Below, one piece after another: positions 10,457-22,530 of a stretch of DNA of 64,000 nucleotides (position 1 is the stretch's first letter; the number at the start of each line of letters is the position of its first letter). The stretch is from positions 40,524,243-40,588,242 of the forward strand of contig OX419761.1 in NCBI GenBank assembly GCA_948567375.1. The letters are read 5' to 3'. The translations under genes and the position numbers were made by a program. Origin of the DNA: Lunularia cruciata (lineage: Eukaryota; Streptophyta; Marchantiopsida; Lunulariales; Lunulariaceae). The notes beneath the pieces were generated by a model. That model was not told the origin of the DNA. It did no database searches and saw nothing but the letters and a program-made list of their open reading frames with translations.

Positions 10457-11540
10457 CTACTTGTTTTAGGACAGATCTACTTGCGTGTAGAGTCAATATT
10501 GCTTATCTGAGCATCAAATTTTCTCAAAAGTGATGGATTTGCTTTGCTCCAAAGTAGAAGACAACTTGTTAAAAATGAGTTTTCTTGTCTTATTATGGAA
10601 TAAGATCAAGTTGCTTGATATGGATTGACTCTATTTCATATGGGTTTGCTTATCATAATTTGAATTTGCTTGATATAGATTTGCTCATTGAAACTTTGAC
10701 TTGCTCATTTCAAATAGGGTTTGCTCATCTTTATATGGATTTCCTTGACCTGGATTTGCTCATGAACATGTGGATTTCTTGTTATAAATAGTGTTCACTT
10801 GTTGTGATATGGATTCATGCATCTTTTTATGGGTTTGATACCTTTCTTTGATTTTCTCATGAAGATTTGCTCATTGATATGTAAATTTGCTTGTTCTAAG
10901 AGGGATTTTCTCATCTTGAGATTCATTTCCTTGTCTTTGGTGAATTTAGTGATTCATTGAACACAAAAAATTCTATCAAGCACAAATTTCTGAAGGTAAA
11001 AACCTATAGAGAAACTACATTTCAATGCATGTAAACAAAAATGGGTAAATAATGTGTCAAGAAGAGTGGAAATGAAGAGCAACACAATAGATCAAAAGAA
11101 ATGTAAGCACCAATGCAAAGAGATAAACCAAATACAACAACATGCAAGGAAATTGCAAAACCATAAAAAGATGAATAAGAAAAGACTCATAGACATAGTG
11201 AGAATGAGTTGCATGATAAATAAATATTGGTCAAAATATACAAAAATGAGGACAGAAGGGGAGATCCAAATCTCATGGAATGAAAATGAGATGCAAGATA
11301 AGTAATATATACAAGATAAAAAAAATTTATTGAATAAAAGCATAATGAACATCCAATCAAATGAAAGAAAAAGAAAACAAAACCTGGAAACATTACAAGA
11401 AGGAATGGAATCAATACATACTTGGTGAACATACCAAGAAAATGTACAAAGGTGTACAAAAATGTACAAATACAATAATGATACAAAAAAAAATGTACAA
11501 AGGTGATGCTAAAATGGACATAGAATTATTGTCCCATATA
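10457..11540. repeat. Degenerate short-period repeat and A-rich DNA
   Basis: From about 10560 to 10930 the phrase GGATTTGCTCAT or GGATTTGCTTGA recurs every 25-40 bases with many changes, so this is a worn minisatellite. From 11040 to 11540 the plus strand is strongly A-rich (with AATGTACAAAGGTG-type short repeats at 11439-11505). The long frames there are by-products of the composition. No gene is seen. Confidence 0.55.
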
Positions 11541-13255
11541 TAACACTAAATAAATAAACCCTCAATTGTACATTGTTTGCAATATTTGGAGCATGTGCAC
11601 TAGGTGCATCTAGTGCATACTAGTGCTTCCTGAAAGTGAGGTCTATGCACATCGTAAGGTACCAAGTAGGACTATATACACATAGTAATTCCTACTCCTT
11701 GTCCATCAAGGAAGAACCCAAAATAGTCCTTACTGATCTCACAAATGGGTCTACACTATAAGCTCAAAGACATCTTGAAGTCCACTCATACTCCAAGGAT
11801 GCAATAGCCGGGCGGGCATCATCTCTATATCTAGCTGATGGAGCACATAAAAGGTTGAAAGGAAAAATGTATGTTGAACAATGTGTATAATATGGATAGC
11901 ACTATGGGAATTGTTCTTGTAACATGGTAGACGTGCACTTTCTATTATCAAAATATCCCAAATGGATAACCCTAATGAAGTAAGTGTGCCATAAGATCTC
12001 ACTCTAAACTCTTTAAAGGTATCTTGGTAATTATCAATAATATACAACTAAACCATAAGGTATACCCTCTGACAAGAAGCTCAACCTCCACATACATTGG
12101 AGTAGGAACTCTAAACTCTAATTCTTAGTGTAATTCAACCATATAATAACCTCAAAGTGTGTATGAGAAAATGCCATAAATTTTTACTAGCTCTTGGTTG
12201 TGGTACATATTGCAAAGAATCCTCTTGTGTCCTTCCATAATGGTTCCAACCATATTCTAGAACCTCGTGATGCAACTTGTGGAAAAGTGCACTATTTGAC
12301 CATAGAACATCTGCCAACACATTTATATTCAAAACCAAAATCTTCCTTTGTTGCTCTCTTTGGTAGAGGATGTGGGGTATAAGCATGATAGATTCACTCA
12401 TATTTGCTCTAGGTAGAGATTGCCGACCAATCAGAATTCTATTGTCCATTTGATCATCCATTCTTGAATGGTCCATCTGAGTGATTTGAGTTTGTGGTCC
12501 TCTACTTGAGTCATCCATCTAAGTCATCTAAGTGACTTTCTCAATATCATTTGTTGTAGATAGATGATATGACAATGACTCATCTCAAATCTTTTGAATA
12601 TGTCCTTTGATCCTCACCGCCAATTTCTAGACTCTACATTTTTCCTTCTTTTGAATGTGGCTTCTCAAACCTCACCCTTGATTTCTAGACTCTATAATTG
12701 TCCTCCTTTTGAAGGTGCACTCTTGTACCTCATAGTTACTTTCCTAAAACTCTCTTAATTTCTATATGCAAATGAAACTTAAGAAGAGACATTTTCTCAA
12801 ATCCTCTCCTAGTTGTCCTCTTTCAATTTTCTCCCCTCCCTTCATTACCTCTCTCTCTCTAACCTCTCCCAATGTTTCTTTCTCACAAATTTTTTCTCTA
12901 CTAATTTTTCCTCCTTCCTCTTGATGTATCCTTCTCATAGAATTTAAGTCCCATGATATCTCCTTTCCTTTGCCAATGCATTATCTCTGTCATGAATGCT
13001 TTCAACAAATTCATGCAGGAAATACTTTTAATGGATTGATGGCATTTAAAATCTAAAAAACACTTCAACCTCAAACAAGCACATAGTTTTTCCCACAAAT
13101 TTAAATATATTTGTGTAGTATATTGAATTGTCTCCAAAGTTCTCAAATATACCAAAAGCATTTCCACTTAATTAAATAATGCAATAAGACTCAGTAATAG
13201 CATGCATTTTGATTTGAAAATAGCAAGAAATTTGACATACCTCACCACTTTTTCC
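11541..13255. other. Unassigned DNA, no supported gene
   Basis: Two minus-strand frames (11751-12047, 98 codons; 12135-12518, 127 codons) are the longest here. They may come from one decayed protein, since both lie on the same strand and are separated by a short interval. I do not recognise either. 12560-12910 is pyrimidine-rich on the plus strand. Confidence 0.4.
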
Positions 13256-13257
13256 AA

Positions 13258-13480
13258 GAGACTCCACTCTAAAATGAACAAAGCTGCATTGTTTCTTTGA
13301 GAGACTCTACTTTAAAATGAGAAAAATTGCATTGTTTCTCCAAGCAGCTCCACTCTGAAACGAGCAATATAGTCCATCATGCAAACAACTTAACTCTAAA
13401 ATAAGCAAAGCACATCTATCACACAAGCGACATCACTCTAAATTGAGCAAAGCCATCGTCAAACAAGCAATCCCATTCAT
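13258..13480. repeat. Minisatellite of about 43-bp units
   Basis: About five diverged units start with the phrase CACTCTAAAATGAACAAAGC or a close variant, near 13265, 13308, 13351, 13393 and 13435. Coordinates are approximate. Confidence 0.6.
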
Positions 13481-13876
13481 TATGCATGCAACTTTGGCCA
13501 ATCACAAGCAAACCTCTTGCATAAATATAAGGAAGACTTGAAATAAATTTTACATTTATTTATCTTCATAAATCTCATACAAATATCCTCTAGGTGCTTG
13601 ATTAAACCCAAGGTAAGTATCTACAACTAGATGCCTAGTTTCTTCCCTAATCTAGTGGTTGCTTCTAACACCTACTTCCATCTCACTCATGCTTCCACCC
13701 CCTACATCCATGAACTAAGTGGTCTCAATTTCATCTCTAACTATGTTCACCTCATCCTCCTACATATTGCACCGATTAATCAAAAAGTTTTGCAAGATAA
13801 CACAAATGGAAATCCAATGCAAGAGATAGATGTTACATTCTCTATTATTTAATTAGACTCTCAACTCACACAAAGA

Positions 13877-14677
13877 CTACACTTGAGCTTTAAAAATACC
13901 AATGTAGTGTTTATTTAGAGACCTTGTTTGAGCCATATAAAGATTGAAGTCCTTTCTCCCTTGAGTGTTACATTGTTTGAATGAAGGGACTAGATGATTC
14001 ACTAGCACATATCCAACATCTCCTATTAAATATTGATTGCTCTTGAATGATACACAAGTGCCTATGACATGAGCCAAGGATTCCTATGCAATGCCACTCA
14101 TTTCATTAGCCACACACTAAAAAATCACATTTAAATAAGCCTTGTAATCCTCTTTCAATAAGCATTCAAAGTCCATATTTGCAAAGAAAATTGATAAAAA
14201 AGGAAATCGTCCGACCTATAGCAAAGTGGATAATTCTTTGCTTGTCATCACAAATCACCTTACCATTGACTGAGTAACTGCTCTTCCTGCTGAAGTAAAC
14301 TTTACCATCAACAGTGGGCCTTTGCAACAATGAGAACAAGTTACCATCCACTCATCCTACACACACTACAAAGCCTTTCTTCCAAACATTGATGAAATTC
14401 TCACACTCTCCTCAATCCCAAGCCATTTAACTTCCTTTCTTAGATTAAAAATATGGAAATGGCTACTCTTTAAGTTATCTTGGTGGTGGACATTGCATTA
14501 ATTCCAGATAAGTTCATTCCTCTAGCAACACATGTTTCCTTTTCCACTATGGCCAAATTAATCCAATGCAAATGCAACTTGGAGCCATTCAAGTGTTTGG
14601 TATCTTCCACATTCCTTCCTTCTTTTAAAAATAGCATGCATTTGGATGATATTCACCAAAGTAGCAAAGGAGTCCAT
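13877..14677 (-). pseudogene. PIF/Harbinger-type transposase relic
   Basis: Minus-strand pieces follow the HARBI1-like transposase (DDE_Tnp_4) order. MDSFATLVNIIQ, then LQVAFALD-stop-FGHSGKG, form the N-terminal helical part. MDGNLFSLLQRPTVDGKVYF, then RKSSYSVNGKVICDD, contain the first catalytic aspartate (about 14346-14348). YLIGDVGYVLVNHLVPSFKQ contains the second (about 14018-14020). RSLNKHYIGIFKAQ aligns with the block that holds the third acid, where glutamate appears to have become lysine. At least three stops or shifts separate the pieces. The enzyme would cut and paste DNA transposons with TWA targets. I did not find its terminal inverted repeats. An alternative is a domesticated HARBI1 pseudogene. 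Confidence 0.75.
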
Positions 14678-15390
14678 ATTCATCCTCACAAGCTACTTGA
14701 AAGCCAATAGATCAAGCATAGAGAAGAATTTGTATATAAACTTTGTACCATGCAACATTTTTTGTCTACCCTTCAAATATCTCCTTTCATGGATAAATCC
14801 CCAATATTTCATGGGAATATTTTTATTTTCTATGTACTCCTTTTCTTCTCACCATTCTCCTAGATCCTAATCCCAAGATAAATTGACTCATTCATCCTTG
14901 GACTATTCCACTACACTATTTTTCAATTTTTCAATTTGGAAGCGCATGAAAATTTTCAATTCTCTCTTGAGCAGTTTCAATGCACCAAGGTGGTGTATTG
15001 TGAATAGAGAAAAACTCCTATTGCTCTCAATTTGCCAAATTTTCCACTCTCACAAGTGAAATTAAACAAGCAAAAACTTTTCCTAATGAGATTTATCAAT
15101 ATCACAAGGAATTGGGATTGCAACACTCAAACTCTTTGAGAGCAACCCAAGAAAAAAAATTCAATAATTTTTTCTGCCACAAACTATCACACCTCCTTGC
15201 CACATGGAACAAGCGCATCCAAGGGGTCAATGAAACAAAAGGAGTGATTTCAAATTGAATTCAAATTTGTGACACTTATTGTCATATTTCAAATTCAATT
15301 AAGATGGACTAATCAATGGTTACACGATGTCCAATAATCTCAACAGAACCTATAACAAGTTTATGACTATCTTGTATCTTTTTTGTAAAA
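14678..15390. other. No recognisable gene
   Basis: AT-rich DNA, upstream of the transposase relic on the minus strand. It may include the element's 5' non-coding part, but no terminal repeat was identified. Confidence 0.4.
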
Positions 15391-15396
15391 ATTAGA

Positions 15397-15530
15397 TTTT
15401 TATGGTGCGGGTGCACCATAAAAAATTATGGGACCTCCCATAAAAAAATTGCATAATTTTTACTGCCTTAGAAAATGCCTTACTAGTTTAAGACCGTTTT
15501 AGTAGGGATTTTAGTTAGTCATTTTCTAAA
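15397..15530. repeat. Cluster of inverted repeats
   Basis: 15397-15408 and 15413-15424 form a perfect 12-bp stem (TTTTTATGGTGC) with a 4-base loop. A second pair, TTAGAAAATG near 15469 and CATTTTCTAA near 15520, surrounds about 42 bp. The cluster could be the remains of a small foldback transposon. Confidence 0.55.
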
Positions 15531-15660
15531 GCAATAAACAGCAAATAAAAAATCAATTGGTATTTACAGATTTCTAAGTTTACCCATAAGATTCCATAAA
15601 AAATTTCATGGGTCATGAAAGCCTCACAAGCTTCTAGTTCTTAAAATTAATCAATATGTT

Positions 15661-15930
15661 TTGGCCCCAATTCTAGAGAGGATAACGGAATTTATTACAT
15701 GAATCATCAAAAAACTTGATATGATATGAGGTGTGTGCCTTATTATGTTACAGCCTCAATTCTAAAGAGGATCACAGGATTTATTACATGAATCATCTCA
15801 AAAATTGATATGATACAAGATCTGTGCCTATTATCAGTTATTAAAATTACTCTATTATGTTATGGCCTCCATCCTAGAGAGAATTATGGGTCTATTGAAT
15901 GAATCATATGACAAATTGATATGAGGTCCT
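15661..15930. repeat. Three diverged tandem units of about 90-110 bp
   Basis: Each unit contains GGCC/GCCTC-AATTCTAGAGAGGAT, then ATTACATGAATCAT, then TTGATATGA. Units start near 15662, 15751 and 15864. Confidence 0.6.
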
Positions 15931-16152
15931 TGCATATCAAGGGAAAATAAATTCAATGGTACATATAGATAATAATGGACAAGAAAATACCTTAATTAAT
16001 ACCTTCAGAAAATCCATAGCCCATAGAATTTTTTGGGTCATGATTTTTGTTACCCATAAACGATGTATGCATTTCATAATTTTACTCATAATAATTCATG
16101 AATTTCCCTATGTATTTCTATGGGTTTTTAAAAAGACTAGTTTAAAACCCCA

Positions 16153-16297
16153 TAGTATATGCTCTCAATCTTTGAAAAGATTGATTAGGTACATTCAACC
16201 ATTTCTCAAGCAATTCACATCTCTCATTAAAGAAGAGATAGTATATGCTCTCAATTGTTTGAGGAGAAGGATTGAGTATGTTCAACCATTGCTCAAT
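16153..16297. repeat. Direct repeat, 87-bp period
   Basis: AGTATATGCTCTCAAT begins at 16153 and again at 16240, and TTCAACCATT follows in both. The duplication explains the 120-codon frame at 15956-16318, which I do not regard as a gene. Confidence 0.65.
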
Positions 16298-16309
16298 ATA
16301 TGCATGAGA

Positions 16310-17060
16310 ATATGCTGAACATAGGATCTATGTTGTTGTACTTTTAATAGCATCATAGAATTTGGTGTACTTACCATTCAAACCACACTACAAAACATAT
16401 GTACCTTGTGTAACTTCCAAGGATCTACATGCATAATGGTTTTTGCAACCCAAAAGTCTTTGGTGTAAACCCAATCAAATATAGATTATTTTAATGACTA
16501 CTCAAAAGAAAAATAGAATTACTCACTTAAAGAAGAAGCATGGAGCCAAGATTGAGAACCTCACTCTTCACAAAGATAATCTTAAAACTATCTAGATGCT
16601 AGTATGGATATGAGAGTGCAACATATTTGCTAAGATTAGCCTTATTATTCTTAGAGTCAAAGAATAAGAAGTTTCTCAATGTAAAGAGTGTTAAACAAGC
16701 CCATACCATAGATCAAGAGCAAAAAAAAATATGATTGCAACTTCTACATCCTTAAGATTTACACTATGATAGTATAAGGAGAAAATATTGATCATGATAT
16801 AATAACCTATTTGCTAACAAGGGACGACTTGGATGCACACTACTAAAAAAATGGTGCTATGGATTCTTGTTCTGTTTAAGACTATATCCTCCCAACTTGA
16901 CAATGTGTAGAGCTATATAACCTACACCACTCATCTAGAAGTTGTAGAAACTTATTTGGTTCTAGCAAAGCAAAGAAGATATGACACATAGTACTATTAA
17001 ATGTATGTGGAGTGAAGTGAGAATATATTTATAGGAGTGTAATTATGTGTCAAATAAAAG
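16310..17060 (-). mobile_element. LINE relic, copy 5 (C-terminal part)
   Basis: The minus strand near 16320-16380 reads KFYDAIKSTTT-stop-IL. This parallels IVYDAIHNTTAQILQATWS in copy 4 (near 28890-28990). DNA similarity to copy 4 continues in the same order: a shared CATCATA block and a GTAGAGCTAT...CACCACTCATC block at 16910-16940 correspond to 29505-29535. Heavily decayed. Confidence 0.5.
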
Positions 17061-19100
17061 GTCCTAGGCAAATGACATATTTTCAAGAGTAAGCCACTAG
17101 TATATTCCACAAGCAAAAAAAGTAAATGAGTACAAGCTAAGTAAAAAAAGTAAATGAGTACAAGCTATGGTCTAGACCAAGGTTAAAGAGAGTAAAGTGT
17201 GAAAGTAGATACAACTTGAACCACCTACTCAAAGGAACTAATATAGGGATTACTATATAAAAGTGAAACGGAGAGATGAGATGGGAAAGCATTTATTACC
17301 TCTAGTAAAAAAAATTTCATTTAAAAGATCTCACTTTTGTATGTCTAAATTGTACAAAATCCTTTCAAGTGATATGATAAAAATACAATATATGAGTTCC
17401 ATGCAGCAAAAAGTATGGAAACCTAAGATAAAGAAGTGATCTAACATCTTGCAAACCAAAGAACCAAAATAAAAGATAATATTGAATCCATTTGACACAT
17501 CAACTTAGACAACAATCCCATCAAGATGGAAGTCTATAAAGATGCTCTAATATCAATAATAAATGTCTCACAACCTCCAAAGTGAGCCAAATCAAATTTT
17601 TATAAAGATAAATATAAATATTACAAATAAATATAAGAAGATGTATCTAATTGCAATTAAGCATACTCCAAAAATACCTTTAAGAAAGGCCAGGAGAAAT
17701 GTGATATGTAACAAACATGCAATTCTTGGTGATACAATATCATAGGCAATATGCTAACAAAGAAAACACAAGAGGGAAATTTGAATCAAGGACATGAGGT
17801 AAAATATAAAATCAAGTGATCAAAATATCATATATTGCTCAAAAAAAAACTTATGGCTCATCCATGGAGAAAAATATGGAAATGGAGCAAAGTATGACTA
17901 AAATGGAGCTTGAATGTATGGTTCTTCATATGAGTGGAGTTTAGGAACAAAATAATGAAAAGAGGTAGCCATGTAAAAGGTAGTAAAAGGGTCAAGACTT
18001 TATAATGCAATCAAGATGTCTACAGAAGAACGAGCTAGTTTGATGGTGAGAATGCTTACCCGACAAATTTTTATACTCTAACATACACTATCATTGACTA
18101 ACACTAACACTAACATTTATAAAAAAAAGCATTGATGCTTTTGGGTAGGGTATGAGACCATAGAGAATTTTCAAGCTTAGTGGCAATTTCTTGGACTTGT
18201 ATGGTATACTCATCTTATAAAGAATGCCAAATTTCTTGTAAAAATGTATGAATTTTAGAGGTAGTCTTTTATTATCCTGATGCACTTAAATGGGTTTATT
18301 TTTAGTATTAGTGCTTTCTATAGGAAGAGATCTAGTAAAGTCCAAGAGAAAAAGTTTCTATAATAACCATATAAAAGAAGACCTTGTAGTAGTAAGAAGA
18401 TCAATCCTTTATAAGAATTTATGAAACTTGGAGGAAGTAGCTTGGTATCTAAACATACCTATGTGTGTGGATGACAATAAGGTCATACCATGAGAAAATG
18501 ACTATCCAAGAGGAAATTTTTTTATCATGGTAATCTAAAAGAATAGCTTATAGTAATATGGAGAGTATGGAGCTTACTAAGTAGTGTTAGTGCATGGAGA
18601 CCCTTGTTTGTATAATTGATATAGTTAAACCAAGAAGAAAAAGTGAAGTAAATCCAAAAACTCTAACAATAAGTAAGAGTATAGCAGAGCATCTATAGAA
18701 ATAGTTGACGTGTGTAAAGAATCTAAGAAGAGTGGGAGGAGATGTGGCATTTGCTCTCATTTGTAAGGATATGGATCTCTTTATACTCTATATTTTTTTA
18801 ACCTCACTTCCACCCAAGGACAATCTAAACAAAGAACATGAAATAACAATGGAGCAAACTATATAGACACACCATAGGGAATAGGAGATGGTGTGGAATG
18901 TGGTAACTTGCTAGATGGAGTTACGCTTGTGAGATCAACCTTGTGAATTATCAAGTAATGTGTGATCTTCCATAAATGTATCAGTAGGAATAGAATCGTT
19001 CAATGGTAAGGGCACCAAAGTGTGATGATAGGATAGAGAAAACTTCGTCAAAGTGAACATGTGCAAAGAATGATAGGATGTGATGATAGGATAACCTTTA
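17061..19100. other. AT-rich DNA without recognisable gene
   Basis: Only short frames are present. A 33-bp phrase around AGTAAATGAGTACAAGCTA is repeated in tandem at about 17120-17165. A triple ACTAAC run is at 18097-18113. Nothing else is nameable. Confidence 0.45.
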
Positions 19101-20397
19101 CTCTAACCTAACAGGTTGGTGGATTGTTTGCTACTCAGAGCCCGCCAGCTGAAATAGAAATGCTTGATCATAGTTCTATTTTCTCCGGGAGTTCCTAAAT
19201 AGCAGGTTCGTGGGTTGACTTGAATAAATTATTTGGTAGTAACTAGGATTGAAAACTAGAATTGGAAGCTGATTGCGATGCAGTACACCGGCGATTAGAG
19301 ATGAGGAAGACTCGAATGCGTACTGTCCAGGGTCCTTACCACCATAGCTGGCTCGTTCGCCCCCAAGCTCGTTTCCTTGTTTACTTTCGCTTAACAGTCC
19401 AGGAAGGTGTCACCCGGCTGCTTGCTAGCTTTGGGCAAAGGGTGACAGAATGGGTTTGTTAGATTTATGTTTCCTTGAGAGATCTCGTCTTGTAACCATG
19501 TAATTGTAGTGGGAAAAGCAGAAATAGGAAACTTGATGTTCAATACGGTAAGTTTAATTGTGTTATGAAGCGATGGGATTACGGGCGTCCGTTACAGGTC
19601 AGTCGCAAATTCAGGAGAAAAAGTATTGGTTTGGGTCACAAAACGAGAGGTACGAGGAAAGCCTTCACCCTGGAGAGAATTGACTGCAAATAATTGACAC
19701 TTGCAAACTACTAGGATAACACCGAGTCGGAAAGCAAGTTCGGACGAAAATGTACGTTTCTCAGTAGATTTTGGTAGACATTCACGATACTGAGCACATC
19801 GACAACGTGATAGTTTCATCACTATAGCCTGAGTTAAGGATCCATGGTCGATGGTGCCGAGAATAAGGGGGAGGGAATGAAGAATCAGATTAATGATTTC
19901 AACAGGGGAGAGCTCCAACTAAATTTGAAGTCTTCTTTTTGTAAGAGATTTGAATTTGCGAGTTGGTAGCAGAAGCGCGAGATTTATTGACAATTCCGAT
20001 TGTACTATCTTTTATGTACTGCCAAGGCCTAAGCAGCTGGTCCAGGATGGACCCTTGAGAAGTAACACGACAGCGAGGTGACAAGTACACGACCATGAGG
20101 TAGAACTCGACAACATTATACTCATGTGTCTTTTTAAGCTTGGAAGTGATGGCCTGGAGAGCAGGCGGGTACTCTAGCAGGCCTTGTGACATGCCGAACA
20201 TCTGGACAGGTAGAGCCCGACAAGAGGAGACAGCAATAATTATTTCCATGGAGCTAAAGATCGTTTATAGGTGGTGTTAAATCGTGTAGTCCATAACTCA
20301 TTTCTTAGCAGCAAGTAAAAACTCGAACGGACTTGAGGCCTAACTCGTAACCCAGGAGAAAGACCAAAAGCTGTGAATTCTCAGCTGAGAGGGACGA
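19101..20397. other. Less repetitive island upstream of the ZIP pseudogene
   Basis: Composition changes here: CpG-containing words and higher GC than the flanks. Two minus-strand frames (19592-19918, 108 codons; 19899-20249, 116 codons) overlap slightly, and I cannot assign them. The 100 bp before 20398 could be an old promoter and 5' leader of the ZIP gene, as the start codon sits in a good context (GACGAATGGCG). Confidence 0.4.
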
Positions 20398-20870
20398 ATG
20401 GCGACTTTGGTTGATGGAAAGTTGGCAAGTATGAACCGGATGGAGATTGCCTGCTTGCTGTTGGGAATTTTCTCCCTTGTCGTTGTTCTGATCGAGCCGA
20501 CTGCTGCTCATGGGGGACCTGCTGACGGAGATCATGTTGACGGGGAAGTAAAGTTGAGAGGGAAAATTCTGAGTTTGCTTTACTGTCTTATTATCATTTT
20601 CTTCGCAACCTTTATCCCTGGACTTTCACCATAATTCTTTCGGTGAAACTACAGATTTCTCGTGCAGGGGATACAATTTACGGGAGGAGTGTTCCTTGCT
20701 CCTTTCATTTCCTCAGTAACTCCAATGAATCCTTTAAGGAACACACAGCAAAGACCTATCCATTTGCGTACATGCTTGCATGCTCTGGATACCTTACTAC
20801 AATTCTTGCAGACGTTATTGTTCAAATGGCATACGCTCGTCAAGCAGTGGTCAGCGGGCCCTAGATGTGG
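20398..20870 (+). pseudogene. ZIP2-type metal transporter, broken 5' fragment
   Basis: The frame from 20398 starts MATLVDGKL, has a hydrophobic signal-like stretch (residues about 18-38, LLLGIFSLVVVL), an AHGGPADGD segment, then KLRGKILSLLYCLIIIFFAT and GLSP, the first membrane helix of plant ZIP transporters (ZIP2 group). Conserved sequence continues, but tyrosine and tryptophan codons of the next loop are stops (TAA 20632-20634; TGA 20644-20646). After GVFLA about 7 bases are missing, and the frame shifts to HFLSNSNESF, YPFAYMLACSGYL and ILADVIV. The helix 4-5 metal-binding part is not found downstream. The intact protein would import zinc, iron or manganese; this piece cannot. Confidence 0.82.
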
Positions 20871-20879
20871 AAGACGGTA

Positions 20880-22350
20880 AAGACTGTTCCGATTTCAAGT
20901 GGAATGTGATTCTCATCGAGGATTAACAGTTATCTATGGACACGTAGGCCTACTGGAGCTTGGAACCTATTAATCGTTACATAGTTTGAGAGAAAACATG
21001 GCTCCTAGTTGGTGTAAGAGTTATAGTTGACAACGAAATTTTGAATTGATATAGTGGACTACACAGTTGAGCGCTTAGATAAACTTGCAGGCAAGGCTCA
21101 ACAAACTTCGGCCAAGCTGCGAGGGAATGTATACTTCTAATCGTTGACGAGCACATGGATGGCCAATTCGTGTGATGATTTTTCTCCTCGCGAAATTGAA
21201 CGGTATCAGACTCGAGCCTCACTACAAATAATTGACGATTTTCGGTATATGTTGCCTTGCCATTCCGATCTGCACCACCTCTCTTCACGTGAAGCTGCTG
21301 TGGTATGTTTTTGATGGGAGAAATCGTGACTGCATCCTGACATATGAGGACAAGTCTAAAACTACAGTCCCTTGAAGCCCAGATTGCGGTATAGGCGTTC
21401 CAAAGGTTATTCTCGTTACCAGGATACAGTAAACGTGAATGAATTAAAGTTCAATCAATGACAGCACACCCTCAAAGTTACCAGGGTGATGGTGTGTTGC
21501 AATATGAACCGATTCGTTAAAATTTGTTGGCAAGTTTTAAGAAGTCCTACCAAACCAAGATCATATCGATCATGCTTACTCACTGTTAGGTAAATTGAGC
21601 TTCTCTATACTGACTCAATCTTCAATCAGTTTTGTGCATTTCTATCGATAGTTTATTCTCTTTGGTTGTGTGCTCCCATGGTCTTGCAGTTATGTTTACC
21701 ATTCTACCGGCCTTCTCCCACAGTCACTAGTAGGAGCTGGTCAGGTCATGGACCTACTACGTGGGTTATCAAGATTCTAGTTTTAATCTTAATCTCGTAA
21801 AGAATTTGGATGGCACTCTTTACATCTAATGTAAATTGCTTGTGAAGCACTATTTGATACAGCGTGATCTTGGACAGTTGTCCTACTACAGCGACGAGGT
21901 CAATTACATCTGAGTGAATGAAACCGCATTGCTTATGTACAGTAGGAGGAGACCGTGAAAGCATGTGATAAGAAGAAGGATGGGAAGATCCCATCAAGTC
22001 GTAGAAGGAAAAGACGTAGCGAATAACAAGGGGCTAAGCTCCAATAGTATTAGTATCCGTAGGAGGAATCAACACCTAAGATATCTGAGTTATATATTTC
22101 TTTATGGTATATACTTCCCGGATAAAGCTGATTGTTTGCTGAGCAACTGTGGAGCACCGTTCAGAACCACTATGCAAATAATGGCATAGCTTATAGCTTA
22201 ATAATTCAATTCAATTTTGCGTTATTCTTTTAGACAGAATTTTCTCCACATGGTATGTACTTTTTCAACTTCATTATCCAAACCCCATGTTTTAATAATA
22301 GACATCACATGTATACGAAGTTTCTCATTCAATCCAAAATATTATCTACA
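20880..22350. other. Island DNA without identified gene
   Basis: Mixed composition, no long frame. 21940-22095 is similar to 34612-34770 (shared words CCCATCAAG, AGCTCCAATAGTAT or GGCCCCAATAGTAT, CTAAGATATC). No later exons of the ZIP gene were recognised here. Confidence 0.4.
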
Positions 22351-22357
22351 ATCAAAA

Positions 22358-22485
22358 CTTTCCTTTTGTTGTACAGATCTCACAGTCAAGTGATACATAA
22401 TTACTCAAAACGGACTATGCTGTTAAAATTATAAAATTATACATTAAAATTACTTGACTGTGAAATTTGTTCAACAAAAGTTAAG
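22358..22485. repeat. Foldback (MITE-like) hairpin of 128 bp
   Basis: The left arm 22358-22391 (CTTTCCTTTTGTTGTACAGA and on) is an imperfect inverted copy of the right arm 22452-22485 (ACTTGACTGTGAAATTTGTT and on). A third arm-like copy with TTTTTACAGATTTCACAGTC follows at about 22498-22530 in direct orientation with the left arm. No coding capacity. Confidence 0.6.
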
Positions 22486-22530
22486 TTTGATTCTAAACTA
22501 ACCTTTTTTTTTACAGATTTCACAGTCAAT

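Noticed and set aside
11092-11475. 127-codon minus-strand frame rich in F, L, S and C (membrane-protein-like)
   Set aside because: It is the complement of an A-rich stretch; the hydrophobic look comes from composition, and overlapping frames look alike.
12135-12518. 127-codon minus-strand frame as a host gene
   Set aside because: No motif or family recognised, no splice or promoter context, and it lies in repeat-rich DNA. Kept only as unassigned.
15956-16318. 120-codon plus-strand frame as a possible gene
   Set aside because: It spans a direct repeat of 87-bp period, has no recognisable motif and no homologue among the other frames in the window.
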